Assembly (NCBI GenBank): GCA_021796375.1
Contig: JAJYJF010000062.1
Coordinates: forward strand, 1-9,086
Direction of reading: 5' to 3'
From: Chloroflexota bacterium
GTDB taxonomy: Bacteria > Chloroflexota > Anaerolineae > Anaerolineales > Anaerolineaceae
DNA: 9,086 nucleotides
Part shown: in pieces, positions 1 through 9,086 of the stretch
How the letters are laid out: each line of letters starts with the position of its first letter
How positions within the stretch are numbered: position 1 is the stretch's first letter
Program-made: the position numbers and the translations under genes
The notes under the pieces: model-generated
Told to the model about the DNA's origin: nothing
Databases searched by the model: none
What the model saw: only the letters and a program-made list of their open reading frames with translations

Positions 1-2681
<2,681 letters not shown>

Positions 2682-2693
2682 AACTAGGCTGAT

Positions 2694-2716
2694 ACTTGTG
2701 GATTCGCGCCACAAGT
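2694..2716 (+). terminator. Hairpin 1 behind acnA
   Basis: Perfect 8-bp stem: 2694-2701 (acttgtgg) pairs with 2709-2716 (ccacaagt) around a 7-base loop. It begins 13 bases after the acnA stop codon and touches the next hairpin. No T-run follows, so it could protect the mRNA 3' end as easily as terminate transcription. Confidence 0.45.
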
Positions 2717-2735
2717 GCCTCGCCCAGGGCGAGGC
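2717..2735 (+). terminator. Hairpin 2 behind acnA
   Basis: Perfect 8-bp GC-rich stem, 2717-2724 (gcctcgcc) with 2728-2735 (ggcgaggc), and a 3-base loop. It starts at the base directly after hairpin 1. Very stable, but not followed by a T-run. Confidence 0.45.
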
Positions 2736-2773
2736 GTCCTGGCAGTCAGACGAAGTTCCAGGTTCTGTAGATG

Positions 2774-2800
2774 AGACCGGGCGCATGCAGCGCCCGGTCT
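2774..2800 (+). terminator. Probable acnA transcription terminator (hairpin 3)
   Basis: An 11-bp uninterrupted stem, 2774-2784 (agaccgggcgc) with 2790-2800 (gcgcccggtct), closed by a 5-base loop. It is the strongest hairpin in the gap between acnA and the TerC gene. Only a short T-poor stretch (tcaggttcatt) follows, so a classical intrinsic terminator is likely but not certain. Confidence 0.5.
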
Positions 2801-2840
2801 TCAGGTTCATTCAGGGCTGGCCCGGCTTCCCATCCGCAGC

Positions 2841-3005
2841 ATGAAGCGCAGAGTAGATTCCCGGGGGGATGGGAATTGCCCATTCACCGGGACGCGCCCG
2901 TGCCGGTCATCGTCCCCGTGCGGCAGCCCTCCCGCGTAGCTTTTCGGCAACCGGGGTGTTATCCCCTTTGGATTCCCAAAACCGGGGGATCCACCTCCCG
3001 AACCG
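2841..3005 (+). promoter_or_regulatory. Structured 5' leader of the TerC-family gene; possible divergent yybP-ykoY (Mn2+) riboswitch
   Basis: This non-coding stretch holds ordered pairing. A GAGTAG box at 2851-2856 is followed by a nested hairpin: 2859-2864 (tcccgg) with 2887-2892 (ccggga), enclosing 2869-2873 (atggg) with 2879-2883 (cccat). Next, TGCCG at 2901-2905 pairs with CGGCA at 2921-2925, with GTCATC (2906-2911) in the loop, and CGCG at 2893-2896 can pair with CGCG at 2933-2936. A CCCCTTT run sits at 2963-2969. From family knowledge, TerC-type genes are often controlled by the yybP-ykoY manganese riboswitch, whose first loop contains GGGGAGUAG, whose third contains a GUCA-type element, and whose closing helix has an AAAGGGG-like 5' strand. 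The first two elements are matched in part and in the right order; the closing helix is not evident. The riboswitch identity is therefore inference. No convincing promoter was seen in the rest of the gap. Confidence 0.35.
2970..2992 (+). promoter_or_regulatory. Hairpin just before the TerC ribosome binding site
   Basis: An 8-bp stem with one G-T pair: 2970-2977 (ggattccc) with 2985-2992 (ggggatcc), around a 7-base loop. It ends 13 bases before the ribosome binding site. In a leader-controlled gene this is where an expression platform would sit; that role is inferred from position only. Confidence 0.35.
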
Positions 3006-3011
3006 AAAGGA
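3006..3011 (+). promoter_or_regulatory. Ribosome binding site of the TerC-family gene
   Basis: AAAGGA lies 6 bases before the ATG at 3018 and supports that start codon. Confidence 0.7.
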
Positions 3012-3017
3012 TCTGGC

Positions 3018-3911
3018 ATGCAAGCAACGCAGCTGATGGCCCTGATCTCCATCCTGGCGCAGGTGATCTTCCTGGAGGGGGTCCTCTCGCTGGATAACGC
3101 CGCCGTGCTTGGCGCGGTTGTGCTGGTCCTGCCGGATGACCAACCCGTTCCCTGGCCGCGCGGGATGGCCGGGTTGGGCCGGTTCTTGCGGCCCATCCTC
3201 GGCTTCCAGCGCACCGCCGCCCTGCGGGTCGGGCTGCTCGGCGCCTATCTGGGCCGGGGGCTCATGCTGCTGCTGGCCAGCTTCGTCATCCGCAACCCCT
3301 GGCTGCAACTGCTGGGAGCTTTCTACCTGCTCAACATCAGCGTGGCAGAGCTCGGCCACCTGGGCGAAGAGGACGATGAATCGGCCGCAGGGCGCCAGGA
3401 GCGGATGCGCAGCTTCTGGGCGACGGTGCTGACGGTGGAGCTGATGGACCTGGCCTTCAGCCTGGATAACGTGGTGGTGGTCATCAGCCTGTCCGACAAG
3501 ATCTGGCTGGTGATGGCGGGGGTCGCGGTCGGGATCCTGACCATGCGCTTCGCAGCCGGCATCTTCTCCAGGCTGATCGAGAAGATCCCCGCGCTCGGTC
3601 CGGCCGCATACCTGCTGGTCTTCAATATCGGGGTCGAATTCATCTTAAAACGGCTCGGGGTGGATCCTTCCGAGGCGGTGCGCTTCGGACTCAATGTGGG
3701 CGTGCTGGCCGCGGCGGTGGTCTACTCCCGCTGGCCCTGGCTGCAGCGGGCGCTGGCGCTGCCGTTCCGGGCTTTCCGGTGGGTTTTTTACGCCCTGGAC
3801 TGGCTGATCGGCCGGATCCTAATGCCGGTTGGCTGGGTCTTCGCGAAGCTCGCGGATTACTTTAGCCTCTCCCCCCGGCGGCTCTCCATCCCTCAATCCG
3901 GATCCGATTGA
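3018..3911 (+). CDS. TerC-family integral membrane protein, probable Mn2+ exporter
   Basis: A 297-residue polytopic inner-membrane protein of the TerC/Alx/YkoY family, whose studied members export Mn2+ or help metallate exported enzymes; the name comes from a tellurium-resistance locus. The two family hallmarks are clear: EGVLSLDN at residues 20-27 (Glu20, Asp26, Asn27) and ELMDLAFSLDN at 141-151 (Glu141, Asp144, Asp150, Asn151). They form the two related halves that build the acidic metal site. Hydrophobic segments lie near residues 5-38, 67-92, 95-111, 135-158, 161-180, 193-210 and 222-236. A charged loop (residues 112-133) joins the halves, and an aromatic amphipathic tail (about 238-282) closes the protein. 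The ATG at 3018 has a good ribosome binding site. The gene stands alone after acnA and is convergent with the permease genes. The family call is firm; the substrate is inferred from relatives. Confidence 0.92.
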   Translation: MQATQLMALISILAQVIFLEGVLSLDNAAVLGAVVLVLPDDQPVPWPRGMAGLGRFLRPILGFQRTAALRVGLLGAYLGRGLMLLLASFVIRNPWLQLLGAFYLLNISVAELGHLGEEDDESAAGRQERMRSFWATVLTVELMDLAFSLDNVVVVISLSDKIWLVMAGVAVGILTMRFAAGIFSRLIEKIPALGPAAYLLVFNIGVEFILKRLGVDPSEAVRFGLNVGVLAAAVVYSRWPWLQRALALPFRAFRWVFYALDWLIGRILMPVGWVFAKLADYFSLSPRRLSIPQSGSD

Positions 3912-3987
3912 CGCCGTCATCCCACGCAGGCACGGAGCCGGTGGTAACGAGGCGGTTCACCTGATATTCAACGCTCCATCCCTGGAT
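3912..3987. other. Convergent intergenic gap between the TerC gene and the DppC-type gene
   Basis: Seventy-six bases separate two gene 3' ends. The only structure seen is a modest interrupted stem: 3940-3943 (ggtg) and 3946-3948 (aac) pair with 3955-3957 (gtt) and 3958-3961 (cacc), with a 2-base bulge. No T-run follows on either strand, so no clear terminator can be called for either gene. Confidence 0.4.
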
Positions 3988-4941
3988 TTATTTCGGAAGG
4001 GTGAATCGCAGCCGGGGATTCAACAGCTCATTCAGATAATCCCCTAATAAATTCCAACCGAACCCAAAAACGACCAGTGCGAGCGTCACCGGGATGAACA
4101 CCCACCAGTATCCAAACGGGTTTCCTCCCACTCCCACGATCCATTTGTGCCCTACCGCGAGCAGCCCACCCCAGTCTGACTTTCCGCCAACCCCGATGTA
4201 GGTAAAGCCAGCCTGCAGAAGGACCAATCCGCCCACGTCGCGGGTAGCCAGCACGATCACGTTCGCGATGGAATTGGGGATCAGGTGGCGGAAGAGGATC
4301 CGGCCCGGCCTCGCGCCCGCGGATCTTGCCGCCAGAACGAACTCCGAATGCCGGATGCGCTCCATGTCTGTATAAATCACGCGGGTATAGGGCATCCAGC
4401 CGAAACAAATCAGCGCCAGCATCACATTATCCAGACCAAGCCGGTTCAGGCTGGTCTCGAGGAATCCCGGTTCGACCCAGGAGTTTTGCGAAAAAAACAG
4501 CTGACCAAAGAGGACGACCCCGGCAATCACGGGAAATGCCAGGAAAGAATCGGTGATTCGTAAGACCAATTGGCCGGCTGCACCCCCTATATAGCTGCTG
4601 GCTGCTCCCACTACCGAACCGAATATACTGATCAGCAGCATAGCCGAGGCGCCAAAAAGTAGCGCGGAACGCGCACCCCAGATCAGGGTATAGTAGACGT
4701 CAATTTGTTTGAGGGCCCCTAGAGGAACCGTCCCCAGGCGGTAGTCCGGTTCCGGCGGGTTGGGCAGAAACTGGACGGCAGGCTCGACAAGGCGGTACGT
4801 ACTGGAGCCATCGGACGGACCCGATGGAGCCAGGAGAGGAGCCGAAAGCGCGACGATGACGAAAAACAGGACGATCAGGATAGAGAGCACTCCGTACCAG
4901 GGAAAGAAACGGCTTTTGAAGGGGTTCACAGCGTCGTCCAT
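3988..4941 (-). CDS. DppC/OppC-type ABC transporter permease
   Basis: A 317-residue membrane subunit of a peptide/nickel-type (DppC/OppC) ABC importer. An N-terminal membrane helix (about residues 15-38) leads into a periplasmic stretch and then the permease core, with helices near 92-116, 133-150, 172-188, 226-245 and 278-298. The cytoplasmic EAA loop that docks on the ATPase spans about 200-223, from Glu200 through Gly209 to Pro222-Asn223. The FTYIGVGGKSDWGG block at 246-259 matches the family's conserved block before the last helices. Two things differ from textbook OppC: the usual GTDxxGRD motif is replaced by GTVPLGALKQID (70-81), and there is an extra segment near 150-172. The start overlaps the end of the DppB-type gene by 16 bases and has no obvious ribosome binding site, pointing to translational coupling. 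No ATPase or solute-binding gene adjoins, so peptide transport is inferred from family only. Confidence 0.9.
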   Translation of the reverse strand: MDDAVNPFKSRFFPWYGVLSILIVLFFVIVALSAPLLAPSGPSDGSSTYRLVEPAVQFLPNPPEPDYRLGTVPLGALKQIDVYYTLIWGARSALLFGASAMLLISIFGSVVGAASSYIGGAAGQLVLRITDSFLAFPVIAGVVLFGQLFFSQNSWVEPGFLETSLNRLGLDNVMLALICFGWMPYTRVIYTDMERIRHSEFVLAARSAGARPGRILFRHLIPNSIANVIVLATRDVGGLVLLQAGFTYIGVGGKSDWGGLLAVGHKWIVGVGGNPFGYWWVFIPVTLALVVFGFGWNLLGDYLNELLNPRLRFTLPK

Positions 4942-6002
4942 TCGTTGCGGGCGCGCGGATCCACTACGGCGCGCAGTATGTCCATGACGAACATGATTAA
5001 CAGCACCACGATCACGTTATAGATGGTGTATCCCAGCGCGGCTGGCGCATCGGCCACCACCAGCAGTCCGTTGACGGCTATTTCGGAGATCCCGTGGAAG
5101 TTAAAGATCCGTTCCACGATAAATACGCCCGTGAGAAGTGCGGCCGCAGACAGCGCGCTGCTGGCTAAAGCTGGCGCAACCACGTTGGGGAACAAATGAC
5201 GCCACAACAAAACCCGATCGGAGAGGCCGCGCGATTTTGCAGCCAGAATATATTCTTTCTGCAGTTCGTCGATCGCCGACGCGCGCACGATCCTGCTCAG
5301 GGTAGCCCAGTGGACCAGGCTGAGAGTCAGCACCGGGAGCACGAGGTGTCTCAACGCATCCAGGCTGACATCCGCACGGCCATTCAAGAGCCCGTCGATG
5401 GTGACCTGGCCGGTGTAGTGGACAAAGCTGGAAGAATTGAAGACCATACCCGCGGCGGTTCCCAACCGCTCGGGAGGGAACCAATGCAGGCCCACGTAGA
5501 AAATCGTCAGCAGCACCAGCGCCAGGATAAAAGGAGGGAAGGTCATGGCGGTATAAGCCGCGATCCGGTAGCCGAAATCCGCGGGCTGATTGCGGTTCCA
5601 TCCGGAGATTGCTCCGCCGATCAGTCCAAATGGAATCAGAAACAGCAGAGAATAGAACGTCAGCTCTGCGGTGATCGGGGTTCGCTGGAGTAAGTAGTCC
5701 AGCACGTACGCGGATAAGTTGTAGCTGTAACCCCACTGCCCCTGGACGAGGTTGACCAGCCAGCGGCCATACTGGACCGGATAGGGATCATCCAGCCCGT
5801 TTACCTGGATGATGTGCTGGATGTACTGGTGAAGCTGCTGATCGGTTAAGTGGATTAAATTTGCCCCGCGGGGAATGTACAGCTCGGCCCTTGTTTCCGC
5901 AGGTGTCATCATCACGATGGCGTAGAGAATTGCGGTAATGATCAGCAGCGTTATCAGGGCAGAGACGATACGGGTACTGATGTAGCGCGCCCAAGGAAGC
6001 AT
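4926..6002 (-). CDS. DppB/OppB-type ABC transporter permease
   Basis: A 358-residue partner permease of the DppB/OppB family, located in the inner membrane. An N-terminal helix (about residues 9-32) is followed by a long periplasmic region. Core helices lie near 113-134, 146-172, 216-238, 279-296 and 322-346. The EAA loop covers about 250-273 (Glu250, AAKSRG at 254-259, Pro272-Asn273). VERIFNFHGIS at 296-306 matches the family's conserved block after the EAA loop, and the C-terminal VDPRAR (347-352) is the usual end motif. The ATG at 6000-6002 is supported by AAAGAG 5 bases upstream. It is transcribed first, and its last 16 bases overlap the DppC-type gene, so the two are one operon. Length and motifs are normal for the family. 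The missing ATPases and binding protein must come from elsewhere in the genome or lie outside this window; the substrate cannot be told. Confidence 0.92.
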   Translation of the reverse strand: MLPWARYISTRIVSALITLLIITAILYAIVMMTPAETRAELYIPRGANLIHLTDQQLHQYIQHIIQVNGLDDPYPVQYGRWLVNLVQGQWGYSYNLSAYVLDYLLQRTPITAELTFYSLLFLIPFGLIGGAISGWNRNQPADFGYRIAAYTAMTFPPFILALVLLTIFYVGLHWFPPERLGTAAGMVFNSSSFVHYTGQVTIDGLLNGRADVSLDALRHLVLPVLTLSLVHWATLSRIVRASAIDELQKEYILAAKSRGLSDRVLLWRHLFPNVVAPALASSALSAAALLTGVFIVERIFNFHGISEIAVNGLLVVADAPAALGYTIYNVIVVLLIMFVMDILRAVVDPRARNEWTTL

Positions 6003-6007
6003 GGGAA

Positions 6008-6013
6008 CTCTTT
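6008..6013 (-). promoter_or_regulatory. Ribosome binding site of the DppB-type gene
   Basis: AAAGAG on the - strand, 5 bases before the ATG at 6000-6002; it supports that start. Confidence 0.6.
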
Positions 6014-6031
6014 AGCGGTATCTTTACGTAA

Positions 6032-6046
6032 ATTATCTGGGATAAT
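6032..6046. promoter_or_regulatory. Possible operator upstream of the permease operon
   Basis: A perfect 6-bp inverted repeat, attatc (6032-6037) and gataat (6041-6046), separated by 3 bases. It lies just downstream of the predicted -10 box, at roughly +9 to +23 of the inferred transcript, where a repressor could block transcription. As RNA it would also form a small hairpin. The regulator is unknown. Confidence 0.35.
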
Positions 6047-6061
6047 CCTACGGTTTCATCC

Positions 6062-6091
6062 ATTATATCGATATCGCGACCCAATAAGCAA
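6062..6091 (-). promoter_or_regulatory. Probable sigma-70-type promoter of the permease operon
   Basis: On the - strand a perfect -10 box, TATAAT (6062-6067), is preceded after an 18-base spacer by TTGCTT (6086-6091), a weak -35 match. Transcription would start near 6055, leaving about 50 untranslated bases before the ATG at 6002. The spacer holds the palindrome ATATCGATAT (6065-6074), overlapped by CGATATCG (6069-6076). The AT-rich box stands out in a GC-rich region, and the placement fits a start between the exporter and permease genes. Confidence 0.55.
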
Positions 6092-6106
6092 TCACGAATA
6101 CCCTGC

Positions 6107-7963
6107 CTATTCTTCTTTCTTATCCGCGCTGATATCAATCTTTAGTTTGTATTCCAGGAATTCATCCAGACCGGTTGGTCGATAATCCAGGCTCTGGTGG
6201 CGGAAATAGGTGTTGTAAAGGTCCGCGTAATGCCCGCCGCTCCGCAGCAGCCCGTCATGGTTCCCCTCTTCGATGATCTTTCCGCTGCGCATCACGATGA
6301 TCCGGTCGGCGGAGCGGACGGTTGACAGCCGGTGGGCGATCAGGATGCTGGTGGTGTGGTGCAGGATCAGATTGAGCGCCTGCTGGATCTGCCATTCGGT
6401 GAACGGGTCCACGCTGGCGGTCGCCTCGTCCAGGATGAAAATCGCCGGTCCCTGGACCAGCACGCGCATGAGCGAAACCAGCTGCCGCTGGCCCATGGAG
6501 AGCCGCGTCCCGCGCTCTCCCACCTCGGTCTGCAGCCCCTGGGAAAGCGTCTCCAGCCACTCGCCGCCTCCGATCCGGTTAGCCATCCGTTCGATCTGCT
6601 CGTCGGTCGCAGCCGGGGCGGCGTAGCGAATGTTCTCGGCGACCGTGCCGGCGAACAGAAATGGGATCTGCGAGACGATCCCCAGCTGGCGGCGGTAGGC
6701 CTCCAGGTTGAAGGTGCGGATATCCTCGCCGTCGATCAGGATCTTCCCGGATTGGAACTCGTAAAATCGGGCGATCAGCTTGGCGACCGAGGTCTTCCCC
6801 GCGCCGGTATGCCCGACCACCGCCACGGTTTCACCGGCGGCGATTTTCAGGTTGAAATCTTGCAGGACGGCTTCATCCGGCTTGTAGCGGAAATCGACGT
6901 GCTGGAACTCGATCTCACCGCGGAGCTGCGGCACGGGCTGGCTGCCTTCCTGGACGACCGCCGGGGGGGCATCGATGAGAGCGAAAACCCGCTCGGCTGC
7001 CGACAGCCCGTTCTGGATCTGCGACCAGAAGGAGGTCAGGTTCATAATGGGCGAGAGAAAACGGTCGAGGCTGAGCAGGAACAGGTACCAGGCCCCCGCG
7101 GAAACCATCCCCTGGGTGACGCTGATCCCACCGGTGTACACCATCCAGGCCAGGGCGATGTAGGCCAGGGTGTTGAGCGTCGGGTAGACGATGGTCAGCG
7201 CCAGGCCGCGGCGCACGTTGGCGTGGTAGGAAAGGTGGTTGGCAGCTTCAAACTCCTTGAAAATGCTGCTCTCCTGGCGGAAATTCTTCGCCACCGCGAT
7301 CCCGCTGACCGTCTCTTTGATCTCGGAGTTCACGTTGGCCATGGCGCGCATCCCGTTGCGGGTGACCTGGCGGGCGATCCGGCGGTAGGCGATCCCCATG
7401 GCAAAAACAACCGGGATCAGGGCGAAGGCGTACAGGGAAAGCCGCCAGTCGATGCGGATGATGACCACCGCCAGGATGCCGGCTTCGACCACCTGCGCCG
7501 CATTATCGGAAGCCAGGGAAATGAGATCGCCGAAATCGCGGGTGTCGCTGCTGATGCGGGAAAGGATGCGGCCGGACGAGAACTCGTCGTAGAAGGAGAG
7601 ATCGTGACCGGCGGCCGATTCGAATGCGTGGGCGGCCAGGGTCATCACCACCTCGGCGATCGTCCGGGCGAGGAGCCGGCGGTTGAGCCAGTTGGCAGAC
7701 CAGGAAGCAACCCCCACCAGCAGCACGGATCCCGCCAGCAGGAAGATGGTGAGCAGGGACGGATTTGAGCGCAGCAGGTCCACGCCCCGGGAAACGATCA
7801 GCGGCATGGCGGCCCCGCAGCCGGAGACAAAGATCACCAGCAGCAGGATGACCCCTAACCGGCGCCCCTGGCTGCGAAATAAGGTCAGGATCCTGCCGAC
7901 CAGGTAGCGGTCGGAGTACTGGCGGTCGTAGTCTTCGGCGTCGAGCCCGGCAAAAATGCTCAT
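6107..7963 (-). CDS. Heterodimeric ABC exporter subunit with the catalytic Glu (consensus-site ATPase)
   Basis: A 618-residue half-transporter: a membrane domain (about residues 35-320, six helices near 37-58, 71-92, 153-172, 174-194, 255-278 and 284-305) fused to an ATPase domain (about 350-585). It belongs to the multidrug/lipid (MsbA, BmrCD, TM287/288) ABC exporter class, which pumps substrates out of the inner membrane. Motifs seen: Walker A GHTGAGKT (384-391), Q-loop Gln432, signature LSMGQ (488-492) in place of LSGGQ, Walker B IFILDE with catalytic Glu513, D-loop SVD (517-519), and H-loop His544. A charged tail of about 30 residues (590-618) extends past the ATPase fold. The ATG overlaps the stop of the upstream exporter gene by 4 bases, with GGAGA 11 bases ahead. 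The altered signature pairs with the partner's altered Walker B, so the two genes almost surely encode one heterodimer. The substrate is unknown. Confidence 0.95.
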   Translation of the reverse strand: MSIFAGLDAEDYDRQYSDRYLVGRILTLFRSQGRRLGVILLLVIFVSGCGAAMPLIVSRGVDLLRSNPSLLTIFLLAGSVLLVGVASWSANWLNRRLLARTIAEVVMTLAAHAFESAAGHDLSFYDEFSSGRILSRISSDTRDFGDLISLASDNAAQVVEAGILAVVIIRIDWRLSLYAFALIPVVFAMGIAYRRIARQVTRNGMRAMANVNSEIKETVSGIAVAKNFRQESSIFKEFEAANHLSYHANVRRGLALTIVYPTLNTLAYIALAWMVYTGGISVTQGMVSAGAWYLFLLSLDRFLSPIMNLTSFWSQIQNGLSAAERVFALIDAPPAVVQEGSQPVPQLRGEIEFQHVDFRYKPDEAVLQDFNLKIAAGETVAVVGHTGAGKTSVAKLIARFYEFQSGKILIDGEDIRTFNLEAYRRQLGIVSQIPFLFAGTVAENIRYAAPAATDEQIERMANRIGGGEWLETLSQGLQTEVGERGTRLSMGQRQLVSLMRVLVQGPAIFILDEATASVDPFTEWQIQQALNLILHHTTSILIAHRLSTVRSADRIIVMRSGKIIEEGNHDGLLRSGGHYADLYNTYFRHQSLDYRPTGLDEFLEYKLKIDISADKKEE

Positions 7964-9086
7964 TCGCTGAAAATTCTCCGGTAAGATTCAGAAGAGTCCA
8001 TCAGGTCCTTGTGCGACCCGGCCGCCACCAGCTTCCCCCGGCGCAGGACGAGGATTAAATCCGCCCAGCGGATTTGCGACAGGCGGTGGGTAATCATCAG
8101 GGTGGTCCGTCCGAGGGCGGCCCGGTAGATCGCATGCTGGATGCGGTCTTCCGTGGCGCTGTCGATCGCGCTGGTCGAGTCGTCCAGGACCAGGATGCGC
8201 GGATCGGTCAGGAAGGCGCGGGCCAGGGCCAGGCGCTGGCGCTGGCCGCCCGAAAGGGTCACCCCGCGCTCGCCGATCACCGTCTGGTAGCCCAGGGAGA
8301 AAGATTGGATGAACTCGTCCGCCTGGGCGGCTTCGGCAGCCCGGATAATCTCCGCCTGGCTGGCGCGCGGGGCGCCAAAGGCAATGTTCTCCGCGATCGA
8401 CCGGGAAAACAGGAAGATATCCTGTTCGATGATCGATACGCCGCGCCGCAGCGCCTCCAGGTTCCACTCCCGGACGTCTACGCCATCCACCAGCACCTGC
8501 CCGGAGGTCACATCGTATGTCCGGTTGATCAGCTTGACCAGGGTGGTCTTGCCAAAGCCGGTCTGCCCGACGACCGCCACGGTCTGGCCGGCCTGGATCT
8601 TGAACGAAACCTGATCCAGCACGGGATCTTCATTCTCATACGCGAAACTGACATCCCGAAACTCAATTTCCCCGCGCAGGGAACCGGTGTAGCCGCTGAG
8701 GTTCTGGTCCAAATTGTTCTCGCGCTGCATCAGGTCCAGGATGCGCCGGGCGCCAGCCAGCCCCGAGGAGATGCGCGAGTACGCCCAGCTGGACGTCCAG
8801 GTAGGGAAATCTAGCAGCAGGAGCAGGCCGAAGTAGCCGATCACCTGCCCGACGTTCAGGATCCCGAAATGGAACAGGATGAGGGCGTGCAGCAGGCCAA
8901 ACGAATAGGCGATCATCATCAGCAGAAGCGGCACGAAGCGGGCTTCCTCGAACCCCTGGCGGACGGCGGCCTCCCGGTAGCGCGCGGCGTTCTTCCAGAA
9001 CCGGGCCACCTCATTTTTTTCCTGGCTGGCGCCCTTGACGGTCTCGATCCCGTCCAGGCTTTCGGCCAGGCGGGAGTTGAGGATGC
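7960..9086 (-). CDS. Heterodimeric ABC exporter subunit with degenerate Walker B, 5' end beyond the window
   Basis: The C-terminal 374 residues of an ABC exporter half-transporter; the frame stays open to the right edge, so the N-terminus and about four membrane helices are missing. Visible residues 1-35 (beginning [10 protein letters not shown], with GIETVKG at 12-18) are the coupling region before the fifth helix. Two helices follow near 51-70 and 74-95, then an ATPase domain from about 137. Motifs in visible numbering: Walker [10 protein letters not shown] (173-181), Q-loop Gln221, canonical signature LSGGQ (277-281), Walker B ILVLDD (297-302) with Asp302 where the catalytic Glu normally stands, and H-loop His333. 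In known heterodimeric exporters this pattern marks the subunit that contributes Walker motifs to the weak ATP site and LSGGQ to the active one. The GTG at 9007-9009 is internal, since matching exporter sequence precedes it. It is co-transcribed with the next gene through an ATGA overlap. Confidence 0.94.
   Translation of the reverse strand, partial: ILNSRLAESLDGIETVKGASQEKNEVARFWKNAARYREAAVRQGFEEARFVPLLLMMIAYSFGLLHALILFHFGILNVGQVIGYFGLLLLLDFPTWTSSWAYSRISSGLAGARRILDLMQRENNLDQNLSGYTGSLRGEIEFRDVSFAYENEDPVLDQVSFKIQAGQTVAVVGQTGFGKTTLVKLINRTYDVTSGQVLVDGVDVREWNLEALRRGVSIIEQDIFLFSRSIAENIAFGAPRASQAEIIRAAEAAQADEFIQSFSLGYQTVIGERGVTLSGGQRQRLALARAFLTDPRILVLDDSTSAIDSATEDRIQHAIYRAALGRTTLMITHRLSQIRWADLILVLRRGKLVAAGSHKDLMDSSESYRRIFSE

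Noticed and set aside
2771..3097. A 108-codon frame between acnA and the TerC gene, and a 32-codon frame at 2841-2939
   Set aside because: The first runs through a terminator-like hairpin into the TerC gene; the second has no ribosome binding site and sits in strongly paired leader sequence. Neither looks like a protein.
3912..3987. A tRNA-like ggttcacc in the convergent gap
   Set aside because: No acceptor, D or anticodon arms can be drawn around it.
4491..4497. A run of seven A's inside the DppC-type gene, considered as a frameshift site
   Set aside because: The frame continues normally on both sides with family motifs intact, so there is no sign of slippage or error.
6332..7768. A 478-codon open frame antisense to the exporter gene
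   Set aside because: It lies wholly inside a confident ABC exporter, is low-complexity (Gly, Asp, Arg, His) and has no family motif.
8074..8814. A 246-codon frame antisense to the second exporter gene
   Set aside because: Shadow of the ATPase domain; no independent evidence.
9007..9009. GTG as the start of the second exporter gene
   Set aside because: Typical exporter sequence continues in frame upstream to the window edge, so the gene is simply cut off.

Overview
This GC-rich window carries six protein-coding genes in ordinary chromosomal style: a nearly complete aconitase gene and a TerC-family membrane protein on the + strand, then two dipeptide-type ABC permeases and a two-gene ABC exporter on the - strand. 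I see no tRNA, rRNA, CRISPR array, insertion sequence, phage gene or integrase. The proteins have the feel of Chloroflexota (Anaerolineae-like), but that is an impression from family knowledge, not a proof; a free-living GC-rich bacterium is all the sequence itself supports.

Layout: 1-2681 is acnA, its first roughly 10-20 codons lying upstream of the window. The 336 bases at 2682-3017 hold three strong hairpins behind acnA and then a structured leader in front of the TerC gene (3018-3911). A 76-base convergent gap follows. Positions 3988-6002 hold a DppC-type and a DppB-type permease (transcribed B then C, overlapping by 16 bases). A 104-base gap upstream of them carries a good promoter with a perfect -10 box and two palindromic elements. 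Positions 6107-9086 hold two half-size ABC exporters with a 4-base stop/start overlap; the promoter-proximal one runs off the right edge.

How the genes work: AcnA interconverts citrate and isocitrate in the TCA cycle. The TerC protein is a probable metal (Mn2+) exporter. The two permeases would form the membrane channel of a peptide or similar importer, but no binding protein or ATPase gene lies beside them. The two exporter subunits have complementary defects (Asp for the catalytic Glu in one, LSMGQ for LSGGQ in the other), the signature of a heterodimeric exporter with one working and one degenerate ATP site.

I did not find a clearly undescribed system. The best leads are the TerC leader, which resembles a divergent yybP-ykoY manganese riboswitch in parts but not in its closing helix, and the isolated permease pair with its own promoter, possible operator and lower GC content than its neighbours.
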